Under the pieces are notes generated by a model. That model searched no databases. It was not told the DNA's origin and worked only from the letters and a program-made list of their open reading frames with translations. A DNA stretch of 64,000 nucleotides from Megamerina dolium (lineage: Eukaryota; Arthropoda; Insecta; Diptera; Megamerinidae). The stretch spans positions 10,916,872 through 10,980,871 of the forward strand of contig OY978530.1 in assembly GCA_963854835.1 (NCBI GenBank), given 5' to 3'. The position numbers were made by a program, and so were the translations under genes. This document shows positions 11,694-23,479 of the stretch, piece by piece (position 1 is the first letter of the stretch; every line of letters begins with the position of its first letter).

Positions 11694-12922
11694 TTAACTA
11701 ACTCGAGACAGATGGGAGGTTGTTAAAGGCGTGGACATACAATACATGTTGTTCCTTTTCGAAGTGTTTATTTCGTTGATGTTCGATCCAAAAAGCCTAA
11801 GAGGGTCTATTGTTAGCCCAGTCCTCCTTTTAGTAAAGAGTACTGTTTCCGACTTACTAGCATTTACAGAGATACCTTGTTCCGTGCACCATCCTTCAAC
11901 CATTTTGAGTGCACCTCTCATGGTATCATAAATAGTGTCCAGGAACTTACCGCTCACCGTTACCGCTATGTCATCTGCATACCCGACGGCGTGTATGCCT
12001 TTTTGAGTCCAGAAGCTGAAGTAGGGAATCGACTGTGATGTTCCAAAGGATGGGCGATAATACTCCCCCCTGTGGACACCCTTTGACTACCCTACCTCTG
12101 AGTCTGTAACTCCCATTTTGAAAGTTTATTGCCCTTTTCCTCAGCATGCTGTCCACCCACCTTATAATGGTTGGGCTGACTTCACGAGTAGCAAGGGCCA
12201 TCCTTAGTTTATCGAAACCAATCTTATCGAAGGCACCTTCTATATCCATAAAAGTAGACATAGATATTCTCTCCACAAGACAGTTCCCTCTCCGCTACGC
12301 GAACGAGTTCGTGCAGGGCCGTTTCAGTGGATTTGCCAGCACTGTACGCATGCTGACACCTGCTCAGTGGTTTTGTCAGAAGCGTTGTCCTTTCCATGTA
12401 GTCCGCCAGTACTCCTTCCATACATTTAAGCAGAAAGGAGGTCAAGCTAACCGGCCGGAAAGATTTAGCCTCTGAGTAGTCCTTTTTCCCCGGCTTTGGA
12501 AGAAAGACAACCTTAGTCTCTCTCCATTGAGTCGGGATATATCCTGTAGCCAGGCAAGTGATAAATATTCCCAGAAGCCTGTCTACCAGAGCTTCTGCAC
12601 CCCACTGAAGTAGGGCTGGAAATATCCCGTCTGTACCTGCTGTTTTGAATGGAGAGAAACTCTTAATGGCGTTTATCACTCCATCTCTGGTGACTATCCT
12701 TTCAGCTTCCAATCTTTCATTCCTGTTTGCACCCTTGCGGGTGGCTTCCCAAGGATCTTCCGATCTAAAGCTTCCTGGAAAATACACCTCCATCAGGTAT
12801 TTCAGTGACTCTCCGATTGTCTCTGTAAAGGATCCATTCGTTTTGCGAATTAATCCCAACTTTGACACCGGGTCCTTTGATATGATCCTCTGTAATTTAC
12901 ATACATCGGTCATATCTTGCAT
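11694..12922 (-). pseudogene. Reverse transcriptase part of the R1/LOA-like ORF2, frameshifted
   Basis: Three successive frames (12922-12224, 12276-11971, about 11990-11694) give a non-LTR RT. Visible motifs are AGTDGIFPALLQWG, SFRPVSLTSFLLKCMEG, MDIEGAFDKI (first Asp), KGCPQGGVLSPILWN and YADDIAVTV (catalytic box, 11948-11985). At least two frameshifts break it. It stops just past the region where the thumb should begin. Confidence 0.8.
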
Positions 12923-12925
12923 ATT

Positions 12926-14224
12926 TCAGGAGAATTCCCTCCACGATTTCCTTTTATGGTTGCGTAGAGTCTTCTTCAGCTCCCTTTTCTTTGACTTGTA
13001 GTCGTCCCATGCGTTGGGGTCCCCTCTCATGTGACGATTAAAAGCCTTCCTTGTCTCCTTTTTCATGGATTCCAATTCCCCATTCCACCATGGAGTGGGA
13101 TCTCCTTCGTCCACTACCGTCAGAGGACACGAAGCTTCAAATGCTTTGATCATGGCTGAGCTGATAGCCCTCACCTGATACTCAACATCTGCGGTAGTTC
13201 TAGGTCTCTTAAACCTCCTTGGCAATAATTCCTCAAGAACTTCCCAGTACCTTGTACAATCCGTTCGTTTCGGTATCCTTACCATTCTACAGTCGTTCCT
13301 ATGTCTTTTATCGGAGGTAATCCCAAACTGAATGGCCCTGTGGTCCGACATGGTTAGTCTATCCACAACCCTCCAATCCAAAATCCTATCCAACATTTTG
13401 ACATTGGTCAGAGTAACATCAATAACCTCGCAACGACGTGCGTCGACAAAGGGCGGTTCTGTTCCCCTATTGGCAACTTGTAGACCAAATCTTTCTATAA
13501 ATTCGAGTAGACACTCTCCTCTATAGTTTTCATTGCTGCTGCCCCACACAGAACTGTGCGCAATGGCATCGCAGCCTAAGATCAGACCAACCCCCTTACC
13601 ATCACAGAATCTCACTAGAGCTTCCACCTCTCTCGAAGGTGGTTCGTCTGGGGAATCGTATGGAAGGTATGCTGATGCGATCATAAATGATCCCGCACCG
13701 TCACCTATTCTCACTACTGTGAGATCCGGTGAGCACAAGTTAGACATTAGAATCGCACGTATCCCATGTCTAACTAAAATGCATGTCCTCAACTTCCCCT
13801 CTGTTTGTGGATAAAACAAAGTGGTCTTTTGTGCAGATAGGCCTTTGATCCTTCCATGAAGGATCCAGGGCTCATGAATTAGTGCAATGTCAAGCTCATC
13901 GTCATAGAAGCTCCGCACCATCATTGCTGATGCTGCTTTGCTGTGGTGAATATTGAGTTGACACACATTTAGTGGTTTCTGGTGCGGGCCCACCTCCCGC
14001 CCTAATGGCTTCTTCCTTGCAGAATCTGCCACTAGCCCCACGCCAGGAGCCGCGTCGCACCCCTCATACTGCATCTTTCTGGAATTTAACGACGGCCTGT
14101 TCAAGACCGCAGTTGAGTCTCCCCCCTGCGATCCTGACGGCCTCCGCGTCCTCCTTAGGACACAGCACGGTGAGTACGACACCTGCCCTTTCTGCCTCGC
14201 CAAACCCTTCTGTGCGGATAACAC
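12926..14224 (-). pseudogene. ORF2 N-terminal part: AP-type endonuclease of the R1/LOA-like element
   Basis: After about 85 residues overlapping ORF1, the frame enters an exonuclease-endonuclease-phosphatase domain. Visible are CQLNIHHSK (start), LIHEPW (catalytic Glu), a GCDAIAHSSVWGS block where many relatives have GDFNAH, and MSDHRAI (catalytic Asp-His). The enzyme nicks the target to prime reverse transcription. The frame closes at a stop after KRKSWREFS, and the RT continues in the next frame. Confidence 0.75.
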
Positions 14225-15674
14225 TCCATTTGGAAGTGTCCTTCACACAGACGTTCTGGCCCTGCAGCCTTCTGAGGATGATGTCGCTGGCCACAGCATT
14301 GCCATGAGCAACAATCACCATCTTCCTCTTTGTCGACAAGGCAGTTAGGCTGTCACATTTGAGCTTCGCACCCTCCCACAAACCGGTTAGGTGCTCCACT
14401 GTCTTGCACAGACATTGCTTGGATAGCTGATTTTTGCACCTTAGTACAATCAATCCGCTCTCCACCCTTGCCCTGCCGACAAATCCAATGTCATTGACAT
14501 CGTCTTCAAGGGACTCCATGGCATCCAACAAAGATACCTTGAAGGTACTCAGATGAGTATCCTCCAGACGCCCCTCTAGTGACAAGTCCATGACTCCCAT
14601 AACGAGGTCAGCTTCCGCTACTTGAGCGTAAGTCTTCCTCGCCCTGGTGGGCTCGCCCTTTGCCTGTTCAGCCCGACGTTTAGGCGCTCTGCCAAGACCG
14701 CTCGGCCCAGGTGGCGAATGTGAGGACTGTGAGTTCGCTGGGTTAACAATCTTTCCAGATTGTCCACCCCGCTCATCACCCAGCGACGTCGGATTTCCCT
14801 GTCTTGTTGTTCCCAGAGCTACTCTACCCGTGTTAGGCTTGGGAGTCGAGCCCCTTTCGGAGCGACTAACGGCCTTTATAATTGGCTGTCCATCTCTCCG
14901 AGCACTTGCCCCTTTCGGTGTCTGCGTGGAAGAATTATCAACCTTCTCAAGGGACGGTTGTCCATCCTTCCCAGCATCCACCTCAATTGGCCCCTCCGTC
15001 GTCTTCGGATGAGGCTCCTCAGGCGTTGAACTTTTCAAATTGGTTCCGGAGCTATCGCCCCTGAACCTTTTCCCCGAGTTCTCCACTTCCAAGGTCGACT
15101 CATCTTGCAGAAGTCCACTGAGTTGTCCCGAGAGCTGCTCAATGGTCTTCTCCGACGACTTCATGGCCTTTTTACGTTGTCTCTTTCGCTTCTGCTTCTC
15201 CCGTTTCTTCAACAGGATTTGCTCTGCTCTTGAGACTCCGTCCTCTTCGCTTACACCTGATAAAGCTAACGATTCCGCTCCACTAGGAGCGTCTTCGTCC
15301 ACACCATCAGATGTTCGGCCAGATATTTTACGCTGCCTCCAAACCGGCTTCCCTGCCGACCTGGTGACACCGTCCTCTTCATTCAACACCGTCGCAGCCG
15401 CCGGCTTAGGTCTTCCGAGACCCGTTCCGTCCGCCGCAACAGATGCTGCCATTGATTTTTGGCTGGCTAAAAGCTCAGCTTCTATGGAAGCCTCATTTTC
15501 CGCCACCCCCTCCACTACTTTTCCCGACGTGGCTATCAGCACTACTTCGTATGAGGCAGTGCTGTCCGCCATTGCAGGAATTTCGTTATGAGTTCCAGAG
15601 GTGGGAACGAGTGGTGCAGCTAACAGCTCGGCCTCTGGTGAAGCGTTATTGTCCGCCGTTCCTCCCGTTAACAC
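14064..15674 (-). CDS. ORF1 (gag-like) of the R1/LOA-like element
   Basis: Open frame of 536 codons with no internal stop. The N-terminal two thirds are Ser/Gly/Glu/Lys-rich and probably disordered, with a basic KKREKQKRKRQRKK run around residues 160-175. The C-terminal third (from about TYAQVAEADLVMGVM) looks folded and contains a Leu-rich segment and a Cys pair (LRCKNQLSKQCLCK). No classic CCHC knuckle was found. Such proteins bind element RNA and help target insertion. The 3' end overlaps the ORF2 frame (14064-14224), the usual arrangement in this clade. The assigned start is uncertain. Confidence 0.65.
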   Translation of the reverse strand: MLTGGTADNNASPEAELLAAPLVPTSGTHNEIPAMADSTASYEVVLIATSGKVVEGVAENEASIEAELLASQKSMAASVAADGTGLGRPKPAAATVLNEEDGVTRSAGKPVWRQRKISGRTSDGVDEDAPSGAESLALSGVSEEDGVSRAEQILLKKREKQKRKRQRKKAMKSSEKTIEQLSGQLSGLLQDESTLEVENSGKRFRGDSSGTNLKSSTPEEPHPKTTEGPIEVDAGKDGQPSLEKVDNSSTQTPKGASARRDGQPIIKAVSRSERGSTPKPNTGRVALGTTRQGNPTSLGDERGGQSGKIVNPANSQSSHSPPGPSGLGRAPKRRAEQAKGEPTRARKTYAQVAEADLVMGVMDLSLEGRLEDTHLSTFKVSLLDAMESLEDDVNDIGFVGRARVESGLIVLRCKNQLSKQCLCKTVEHLTGLWEGAKLKCDSLTALSTKRKMVIVAHGNAVASDIILRRLQGQNVCVKDTSKWSVIRTEGFGEAERAGVVLTVLCPKEDAEAVRIAGGRLNCGLEQAVVKFQKDAV

Positions 15675-16090
15675 CCTCGGAACCCCAGATCCAGTTTTTG
15701 GGTTTTTAGAATCAATCTTGTTCCCACGAGTTGCGAAGAAATAAATGTCCGCCTGCGCAGAGATTCGCAGTACGCAGGTAAGGCTACTTATTACGGAGGG
15801 CGCCAGGTATCCGTAAGCTCACGTTAGCGACTGGACTATTTGAAAAAGGGGCCCCGGCTGATTTTCGGCACGGATCGCTTAACACCTTAATCCAGCCCCT
15901 CACCTCCGACCATGATAAGAGTACGTTGCCGAATGCAAAATTATGAAAGTAACAAACACTCACCAACTTACCCTTATCTTAGCTAGATACCGCCTGACAT
16001 CGTACAGGCTAAACTGTGGTATCTATTTCCAGTCGGCACCCTCGAGGCGGGTTCAGTGGAGGATTTTGCCGACCGTTTGAATTGGTGAGT

Positions 16091-16934
16091 CAAAGTAATT
16101 AATAATTTTCCATTCTCGAACCACACGATTTAGAGTACGAATGCCTTAAAAGTAAATTTCTAGCTTGTTTGGGAATTGCTGATGAATTTTCGGAGTTTTC
16201 TATATACTGGTAACAAAGTTAGCGCTATGACTGAAATTAATAATGATTATAGTGCTAATGACATCCCCTCCAGCTTCTGTGGCCCTACATCTTCTTTTAA
16301 GTTGTTCAAATTTTGAGTGTTTTGGAGTGAAAACTTCTTTAGAATAGGTGAGAATAGCGACACTAAAAAGAGACAGACATATAGATCTTTAGGATTTATC
16401 CTGCGAGAGAATGAGATAGAACACTGTTATATAGTTATATAATGTTTCCTATTATCGTCGATTGCTCTTTGTGCTTCGTAGCCGCACGTGTAAGTTCGTG
16501 TGCTCTCTTTATCATTTGAAGTAGGACAGCATCACTGTTTGAATACGTTCTTTCATTGATTTTATCAATATTTCAAATCAATCATAATCCAAATCAAAAT
16601 TAATTGAAAACTAATTTTTTTAAAAATACTGTGGTCTGGTAGAATTTAATAATACATCTAACAACTATATCGGCAGAGAAAAGAAATAAAATATCATAAA
16701 AAAACTTATAATAAATAAAATAAATCCTGTTTTGGGAATTATTATTATTATTATTAAGGCTATGATGAACCGCGACCTAACCTAACCGCAACCTAACTAG
16801 CAGATCTCAAGACTATTTATAAATCTTGTCACTGCTATGGGATTGATTTTAAAAAGGTCCCTAGGAACTATGAATCCGTTGCCTAGGTAGTATAGTCTGC
16901 GTCTAGCCACAGCTGGGAATTGCAAATAACGTGT
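16091..16934. other. Unassigned AT-rich spacer
   Basis: Contains a short ATT/TTA run (about 16740-16758) and a short CCTAAC-rich stretch (16771-16799). No gene or element ends recognised. Confidence 0.4.
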
Positions 16935-17157
16935 TCTGCTGTTTCCTGCTAGCTAGGGATAGCTTTTTGCTAACCGCTCTAAATTATCCAAACAAACGAA
17001 CGAATTAAAAGACGAAGCTATACGTTTGATGGTTTAACAACGAATGAATTGTTTATTCAAAGAAAAGACAAAGAATAGGTTTATACAAAATGTTAACCTA
17101 AGCAAACAGTACAGCGAATAAAATAAACATAAAACAACAAGGCAACGTCTCCGAACA
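16935..17157 (-). repeat. 3' LTR of the BEL/Pao element (inner edge firm, outer edge approximate)
   Basis: It begins TGTTCGGAGACGTTGCC directly after a GGGGGAGGA polypurine tract. It contains an aataaa-type signal (minus strand, near 17060). It probably ends near an AACA at about 16935, which cannot be confirmed without a second LTR. Confidence 0.5.
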
Positions 17158-17377
17158 TCCTCCCCCTGTTGGAAGCTTAAGGGCTTTCGACATCTTCGAT
17201 TGGCAGGAGACAGAGCCTTGTTACTGCCCGGCGAATTATTCCAAAGCTCGTACGAACAAGTGCGACTCTTCCTACTTCATCCTTACCTTTGATTGTTTCG
17301 ACTACACTTCCCATTTGCCATTTCAAGGGAGGCAGATTTTCATCTTTTATTAGCACCAATACGTTTACAGCGATACC

Positions 17378-17836
17378 TTATGCTTGCATGCGCCACTTGC
17401 TACGTTCTTGGAGAAGTGTGAGATAAGCGGTGCTCCAAGATTTCCAGCACGCTTGCTGCATTCGTGTAACTTGTTGCCATAAGCTGAGTCGATTCAATTT
17501 GATGTTGGATAAGTCAGGTTCTGCAACCGCTGTGAATGCTCCCCCAGGTAAAAAGTGTGCAGGAGTCAAAACGCCTAAATCATCAGGATGCTCTGAGAGT
17601 GGCAGAAGAGGTCGCGAATTCATTATAACAGTAATTTGGCAGTTGAGCGGCCTGAGCTCTTCTAAACCAAGTACCGCCAGACCAACTGTACGCTTGAGGT
17701 GGTATTTTGCGATTTTCACCGACGCCTCCCACAAATCGCCGAAGTGCGGAGGGCGAGGGGGTATGAAATGCCAAGCGCTGCCATCGTCAAGGCACTGTGT
17801 TTCAACAGCTTTAATGATGTTGGCATCTGACATCAT
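17378..17836 (-). pseudogene. BEL/Pao integrase C-terminal part
   Basis: The motifs are typical of Pao/BEL integrases: WHFIPPRPPHFGDLWE, followed by TVIMNSRPLLPLSEHPDD, LTPAHFLPGG and a Trp-rich tail (LWQQVTRMQQACWKSW). WHFIPPRPPHFGG-type sequence precedes the catalytic Glu helix. Here the helix reads WEASVKIAKYHLKRTVG. The frame is open for 152 codons but the upstream integrase core (about 17840-18110) is out of frame. Confidence 0.85.
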
Positions 17837-18114
17837 TAAACGAAGCTCACTTAATTCGTTTTTGGCTCCGACGAAGTTTGTCGCATTGTCTAACTATATG
17901 TTGCGTGGCTTTCCTCGCATGCTAACGAATCGCTCAGGGCAGGCAAAAACCATGCAGCAGACAAGTCCTTAGCCATTTCCAAATGGATTGCCTTCATTGT
18001 GAAGCATATGAATAAACATATGTAACATTTTATGGGAAGCTTCTTTCACATTTCAGCCTTGTAATAGAAAGGACCGCAAAAGTCGACGCCTGTAGTATAA
18101 AATGGACGCCTCAT

Positions 18115-18954
18115 TCAGACCCGCTCTTCAGGCAAATTTCCCATTATGTGCTGCATCAACTTGGGCTTAGCACGAAAGCATCTTACGCATTTGTTTATCG
18201 TACGCGCTACAGTTTTTCTGCCCCCAATGGGCCAATATTGCGGCCGAATTGTCGCCAGCAATGCTTGCGGACCAGCATGAAGTAATTTGCGATGGAAACT
18301 TTCGATAATGCTGGCGGTGACTGGATGGTGGTTTTGTAATATTATAGGGTGCATTGCATTAAAGCTCAACTCGGTATTTTGAAGACGAACGCCAACGCGC
18401 AAGAGACTGTCTGCGTCGCAAAATGGATTCAACGAAATGAGTTTGCTTGATGGATTGATTGGTCGTTGAGTCCTTATGCTCTCATACTCCGTCGAAAATG
18501 TTGATATCTGAATCGTTCGCAGCAAAATGCGAGTGCCAGCTTCGATCTCTTTAAGACTTAAAGACACCGAAAACCTCTGAGTCCTCCCTCTTAGAAAGCG
18601 GCTGATATATGCATAAACTCTCTGCATTGTCCTGAAAGAGTTATCATATTTACAATTAATAGAGTAATCAACTACCTCAGAACGTGTAACCAGAACGATT
18701 TTCCTGTTGTCAAGAGTACTTTCGCTTAGATTTATAATGTTGGGCCATTCGCTCTCAGGCTGTTGTAAGAATGACGGACCATGCTTCCATAGAATGCAGT
18801 CAATAAGCTCCCTCGGCGAAGCTCCCCTGCATAAGATGTCGGCAGAATTCGCTTCAGATGGTACGTGACGCCAGTACATTCCCCTTGTTAACTCCTGTAT
18901 CTTTCTCATTCGATTTGCTACGAATACATTGTAATTAGCAGCTATGTCGTTCAA
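18115..18954 (-). pseudogene. BEL/Pao RNase H end and integrase zinc-binding region
   Basis: The first part (WRHVPSEANSADILCRGASP, then WKHGPSFLQQPESEWP) is the BEL RNase H tail and linker. The later part has HPIILQNHHPVTASIIESFHRKLLHAGPQ and CVRCFRAKPKLMQHIMGNLP, an HHCC zinc domain that precedes the integrase core. The frame stops at the start of the core, at 18115. Confidence 0.8.
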
Positions 18955-18965
18955 CCAGGCGAGTG

Positions 18966-20440
18966 CTATTGACGAGTCAGATTAGCAAAAAAAAACTTTC
19001 CCTTGAATGCATCTAGTTTTGCGATTGAATTAACGAGTTCAGCTAACAATGTTGCAGCGCACAACTCAAGCTTGGGCATCGTCAGTGTCTTGAGAGGAGC
19101 GACTCGCGATTTCGCGCACAGTAGGTTGACCTTGATTGTACCGTCTCGATGTGCCCGTACATAAACACAAGCGCCATAGGCCATCATGCTTGCGTCGCAA
19201 AAAGCGTGAATTTAAAGATTTGCTCCATCCAATCCTACGAAGAGAGGAAAGATGTACTTATCGACGAAATTTATATCAGCACGCAGTTGGTTCCAATGGA
19301 ATAGCAAAGTTTGCGGCAGGCTTTCATCCCACGCCAGTTTCTCCTTCCATAGCGACTGTAGAAATATTTTGGCCTTTGCAACGACAGGGCCAATTAGACC
19401 AAGTGGATCATATATACGAGCAGTAAGCAATAATACGCTGCGTTTAGTAACTCGTTTTTTGAAACTAAGCGAAGACAAAGAAAACAAAAAGTTATCTTTT
19501 CTTGGCTCCCAAATGAGACCAAGAGCTTTGGTTATACCACTGCCATCATCCAATGATAAAATTTCTTCTCTGCATGAGAAAAAATGAGGTCATCCACATA
19601 AAAGTCGCGCTTGATTATTTTGGAACCAAGTTCATAGTTATATGCCTCATCATCTGCCAGTTGATGCATAGCTCAAATGGCTAAGAATGCAGCAGGCTTT
19701 GTGCCATACGCAACTGTGTCAAGCTTGTATGTTTCAAATGGTTCAAGCGGACTGTCGCGCCAAATTATGCATTGCAAATAATTATCAGGTTCGGACATCT
19801 TTATGCATCGATACATCTTACAGATATCAGCGGTTACGGCAATTTTGTGCGTTCTGAATTGTCGGCCTAGCCATTAAAACGTCATTTAAAGAAAAGTTTC
19901 TGGACGTTGGCATTGACGCATCACATACAACACAAAACTTTGATGTGATGCTGTCTAACTTTAGCACACAATGATGCGGTAAGAAATTAATAGTTGCTCC
20001 AGACGGAACTTCTCGAACTAGTGACATGTGCTTTAGTTGCAGATACTCCTTTATGAATGTTGAGTATTCAGCCTTCAACTCGGGCTTACGCTCGAATCGC
20101 TTCTCAAGCGTCTTGAAGCCGCGCACAGCTTACAAATGCGAATCACCTAGCACGTTGCTATTTAGTTTCAGCGGCAAACGAACTCCCCAATGCACAATCG
20201 GCTATGAGTACGAACGAAATGCTCTTGGCATTACAATTCCTAGTTAGTAAGTTGAGCAGCCTCATTGCTGTGATTTTCGACTTCCCAAAATTGTTTTACT
20301 AAATCGTTGAGAGCACAATAAGAGTCTGAAACGTCTTTGGCAGCGAATGTGTGGCATGATTTTTTTTCAATTGTTAGGTCAGCTTGGCCTGACACGGTCC
20401 AACCCAACTGCTTCTACTTACTTCTTACTACTTATGTGGC
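18966..20440 (-). pseudogene. BEL/Pao reverse transcriptase, many frame breaks
   Basis: Pieces in minus-strand order are LGWTVSG and NDLVKQFWEVEN (about 20420-20290), FLPHHCVLKLDSITSK and VVCDASMPTSRNFSLNDVLM (20126-19827), then RIYDPLGLIGPVVAKAKIFLQ (19553-19212) and AYGACVYVRAHRDGTIKVN with KLELCAATLLAELV (19187-18966). These are hallmarks of Pao/BEL RT and RNase H. At least four stops or frameshifts are visible. Confidence 0.8.
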
Positions 20441-23400
20441 CATAACAACCGAATATCGATTTAGGCCGAAAATAACATGTTTCGCCAGCCATCTCTGTTC
20501 TTCGCTAACTGGCGCCAGTTAGAAATTCCAAGCGCCGCCAGGTTCTCCAGTACTTGGTTTTTCCACCTGAGGTTCGGTCTTCCTCTTCTGCGTCGTCCTC
20601 CAGCGGGTTCCGAATATAATACCTTCTTAGCTGGAGCGTGTTCTTCCATTCGCTCGACATGACCTAGCCAGCGCAGCCGCTGGATTTTGATGCGCTTTAC
20701 TATGTCAATATCGGCATACAGCTCGTACAGCTCATGGTTGTACCTTATTCGGTACTCGCCACCAACGCAAATAGGTCCAAAGATCTTGCGTAGGACTTTT
20801 TTTTGGAAAACTCCAAGCATTCGCTCATTCGAAGTGGAAATTGTCCAGGATTCAGCACCATATGTTAGGACAGGCATGATGAGAGACTTGTAGAGTGTAG
20901 TTTTCGTTCTTCGAGAGAGGACTCGACTTCTCAATTGCTTACTTAGCCCAAAGTAACACCTGTTAGCAAGAGTTATCCTACGCATGATCTCCAAGCCGAC
21001 GTCATTACTGCTGTTAATGCTGGTTCCAAGATAGACAAAGTCCCTTACTACTTCAACAGAGTAGTTGTCAACAGTGACGTGCTGTCCAAGACGCCGGGAC
21101 TCTTTGTTTGTTGACACTAGATACTTCGTCTTGCCCTCGTTCACCGTGAGACCCATCCGACGCGACTCTCTTTCCAACTCTGAGAATGGTGCACTGACTG
21201 CTCGCGTGTTCATGCCGATTATGTAAATATCGTCGGCATACGCTAACAGCATGACACTTTTGTTGAAGATAGTGCCATTATGTCGTAGATCAGCAGCTCG
21301 TATTATTTTCTCCATAATAAGATTGAAGAAGTCGCACGATAACGAATTACCTTGTCTGAAACCCCGTTCGGTATTAAACGGTGCGAAGAGGTCCTTCCCA
21401 ATTTTCACTGCACAACGGGAGTTATGCAGTGTCATTCTACAAAGTCGAATGAGCTTTGCAGGAATACCGAACTCAGACATTGTTGCGTAGAGGTAATCCC
21501 TTACCGGACTGTCGAAAGCGGCTTTATAATCAACAAATAGGTGGTGTGTGTCGATCTGTTTTTCTTGGGTCTTCTGCAGGATTTGGCGCAGTGTGAAAAT
21601 CTGGTCGATGGTGGATTTACCAGGTCTGAAGCCACACTGATAAGGTCCAATCAGGTTGCTGAGGATAGGCTTCAACCTTTCACACAGTACGCTCGATAGA
21701 ACCTTGTACGCGATGCTCAGGAGACTTATTCCACGGTAGTTGGCGCAAATTGTGGGGTCTCCTTTTTTATGTACAGGACAGAGAACACTGAGCCTCCAAT
21801 CATCAGGCATGCTTTCATCCGACCATATTCTGCTTATGAGCTGGTGCATGCGGGTGAGCAGCTCATCGCCTCCGGTCTTAAACAACTCTGCAGGCAGGCC
21901 ATCAGCACCAGCAGCTTTGTTGTTCTTCAGCCTTAAAATGGCCTTTTCAACCTCGTCATAGTCGGGTGGTGGAACATCAACACCATCATCTGTAATTGGG
22001 GTTATCGGGCATTCTCCTCCACTGGCGGAATTGTTCGTAGCATCGCCATTCAGTAACGTGGAGAAGTGTTCCCTCCATAGGCTCAGTACACTCTGGACAT
22101 CCGTAACCAGATTCCCATTTCCATCACGACAAGAAGAGGCTCCGGGATTTAAACCTCCACTCAGGCGCTTGATCTTTTCAAAGAATTTTCGAGTCTCATT
22201 CTTGTCGGTACACATCTCTATCTCCTCACACTCGCGTCTTTCTTGTTCTCTTTTCTTGCGCCTGAAAAGGCGTCTCTCTGCACTCCTTTTCTCTCTATAC
22301 CGCTCCTTAACAGCTCGCGTTGCGCCTGCACGCAGGGTTTTTCTGTAGGCGGCGTCTTTCTCTGCGGTAGCGTCGCGACACTCCTGATCATACCACTCAT
22401 TCCTCAGAGGCCGGTAGTAACCGATTACCTCCTCGGCAGCAGTAGTCATGGAGTGGGATATATGTGTCCACCGTGCGCATGTATCATCAAGTGGGGGAGT
22501 GTTCTGCATAAGCAGATCCGATAGTCGAGTGGCAAATGCATCTGCTGTCTCTGGTGATCGCAGCTTACTGACGTCGAGCTTTCTCTGTGTGGGACTTCTC
22601 TTGTTATTTGCGACACATAGGCGTGTGCGCACCTTAGCTGCAACAAGGTAGTGATCCGAGTCGATGTTGGCACCACGGATCGATTTCACGTCCATCACAC
22701 TGGAAGCATGCCTTCCGTCAATCTCCACATGATCAATTTGGTTTCTTGTTCGTTGATCTGGAGACAGCCATGTCGCTTTGTGGATGTCGAGATGCTGGAA
22801 TCTGGTACCACCAATTACCATGTTTCGTGCTGCGGCGAAGTCGATCAGCCTCATTCCGTTATCGGAGGTGTTCTGGTGGAGGCTGAATTTTCCGACAGTT
22901 GGACCAAAGGTACCTTCCTTGCCCACCCTGGCATTAAAGTCGCCAAGCACGATTTTGATATCGTGGCGGGGGCAGCGGTCATAAGCTTCTTCGAGGCGCT
23001 GAAAGAAGCTCTCCTTGGTCACATTGTCCTTCTCATCCGTCGGAGCGTGGGCACATATAAGGCTGATGTTGAAAAATTTTGCCTTGATGCGGATTGTGGC
23101 CAGCCGTTCGTTCACAGGCGTGAACTGTGAGACAAGATGTCGTAGTCTCTTGCTGACCAAAAATCCACATCCTAATTCGTGCCTTTCAGCATGGCAACTG
23201 TAGTAGATGTCACAGGACGCTCTTTTGGAGCAGCCCTGTCCCGTCCATCGCATTTCCTGGAGAGCGGTGATGTCAGCTCTGTATTTTTCGAAGACATCAA
23301 CCAGCTGGATAGAGGCACCCTACCTATAAAGGGATCGGACATTCCAGGTGCATATCCGTAAATCGTTGTCCTTTTTTCGTTTGCGGGGGTCATCAACAAA

Positions 23401-23457
23401 AGCGGTAGTCCTTATCCGAGGCATATTTGTTTTTTTCATTGGGGGGTTTTTTTATGT
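20400..23457 (-). mobile_element. RTE-like non-LTR retrotransposon, nearly full length
   Basis: A single-ORF element inserted inside the BEL/Pao element. The 5' boundary is set by comparison with the copy at the window edge (shared acataaaaaaccc-type leader). The 3' end carries an agtaagtag-type microsatellite tail, as in the truncated copy at 40078-40565. It is the least decayed LINE in the window and so probably the youngest large insertion here. Confidence 0.8.
20461..23424 (-). pseudogene. Endonuclease/reverse transcriptase of the RTE-like element, one premature stop
   Basis: From ATG at 23424 the frame runs about 988 codons, broken only by TAG at 23320-23322. The frame downstream of it is open for 930 codons from an internal ATG. 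Endonuclease motifs are CTWNVRSL, LQEMRWTG (Glu), GDFNARVG and SDHYLV. RT motifs are NNKAAGADGLPAELFK, ANYRGISLLSIAYKVLS, FVDYKAAFDS, GFRQGNSLSCDFFN (Asn where most relatives have Asp) and AYADDIYIIG. It ends with a basic RRRRGRPNLRW segment. The stop lies between the first and second endonuclease motifs, so this copy should lack endonuclease. RTE assignment is by motif style and single-ORF layout; a related clade is possible. Confidence 0.8.
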
Positions 23458-23479
23458 GGCGTCTTCTGCAATATTGAAG

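Larger units (their letters stand above)
11694..16090 (-). mobile_element. R1/LOA-like non-LTR retrotransposon, 3'-truncated
   Basis: On the minus strand the order is a GC-richer leader (about 16090-15675), ORF1, an overlapping ORF2 with endonuclease, then reverse transcriptase up to about 11694. The endonuclease opens with LNVCQLNIHHSKAAS, characteristic of the R1/LOA group. Unusually, the 3' part is missing: there is no zinc-knuckle C-terminus, 3' UTR or poly(A). Non-LTR copies normally lose the 5' end, so a later deletion or rearrangement is likely. Confidence 0.8.

Noticed and set aside
16771..16799. Telomere-like CCTAA units
   Set aside because: Only two or three imperfect copies; no array.
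20461..23253. Possible active host reverse transcriptase gene
   Set aside because: Closely related truncated copies with TSD elsewhere in the window show it is a mobile element; a stop also interrupts the endonuclease.
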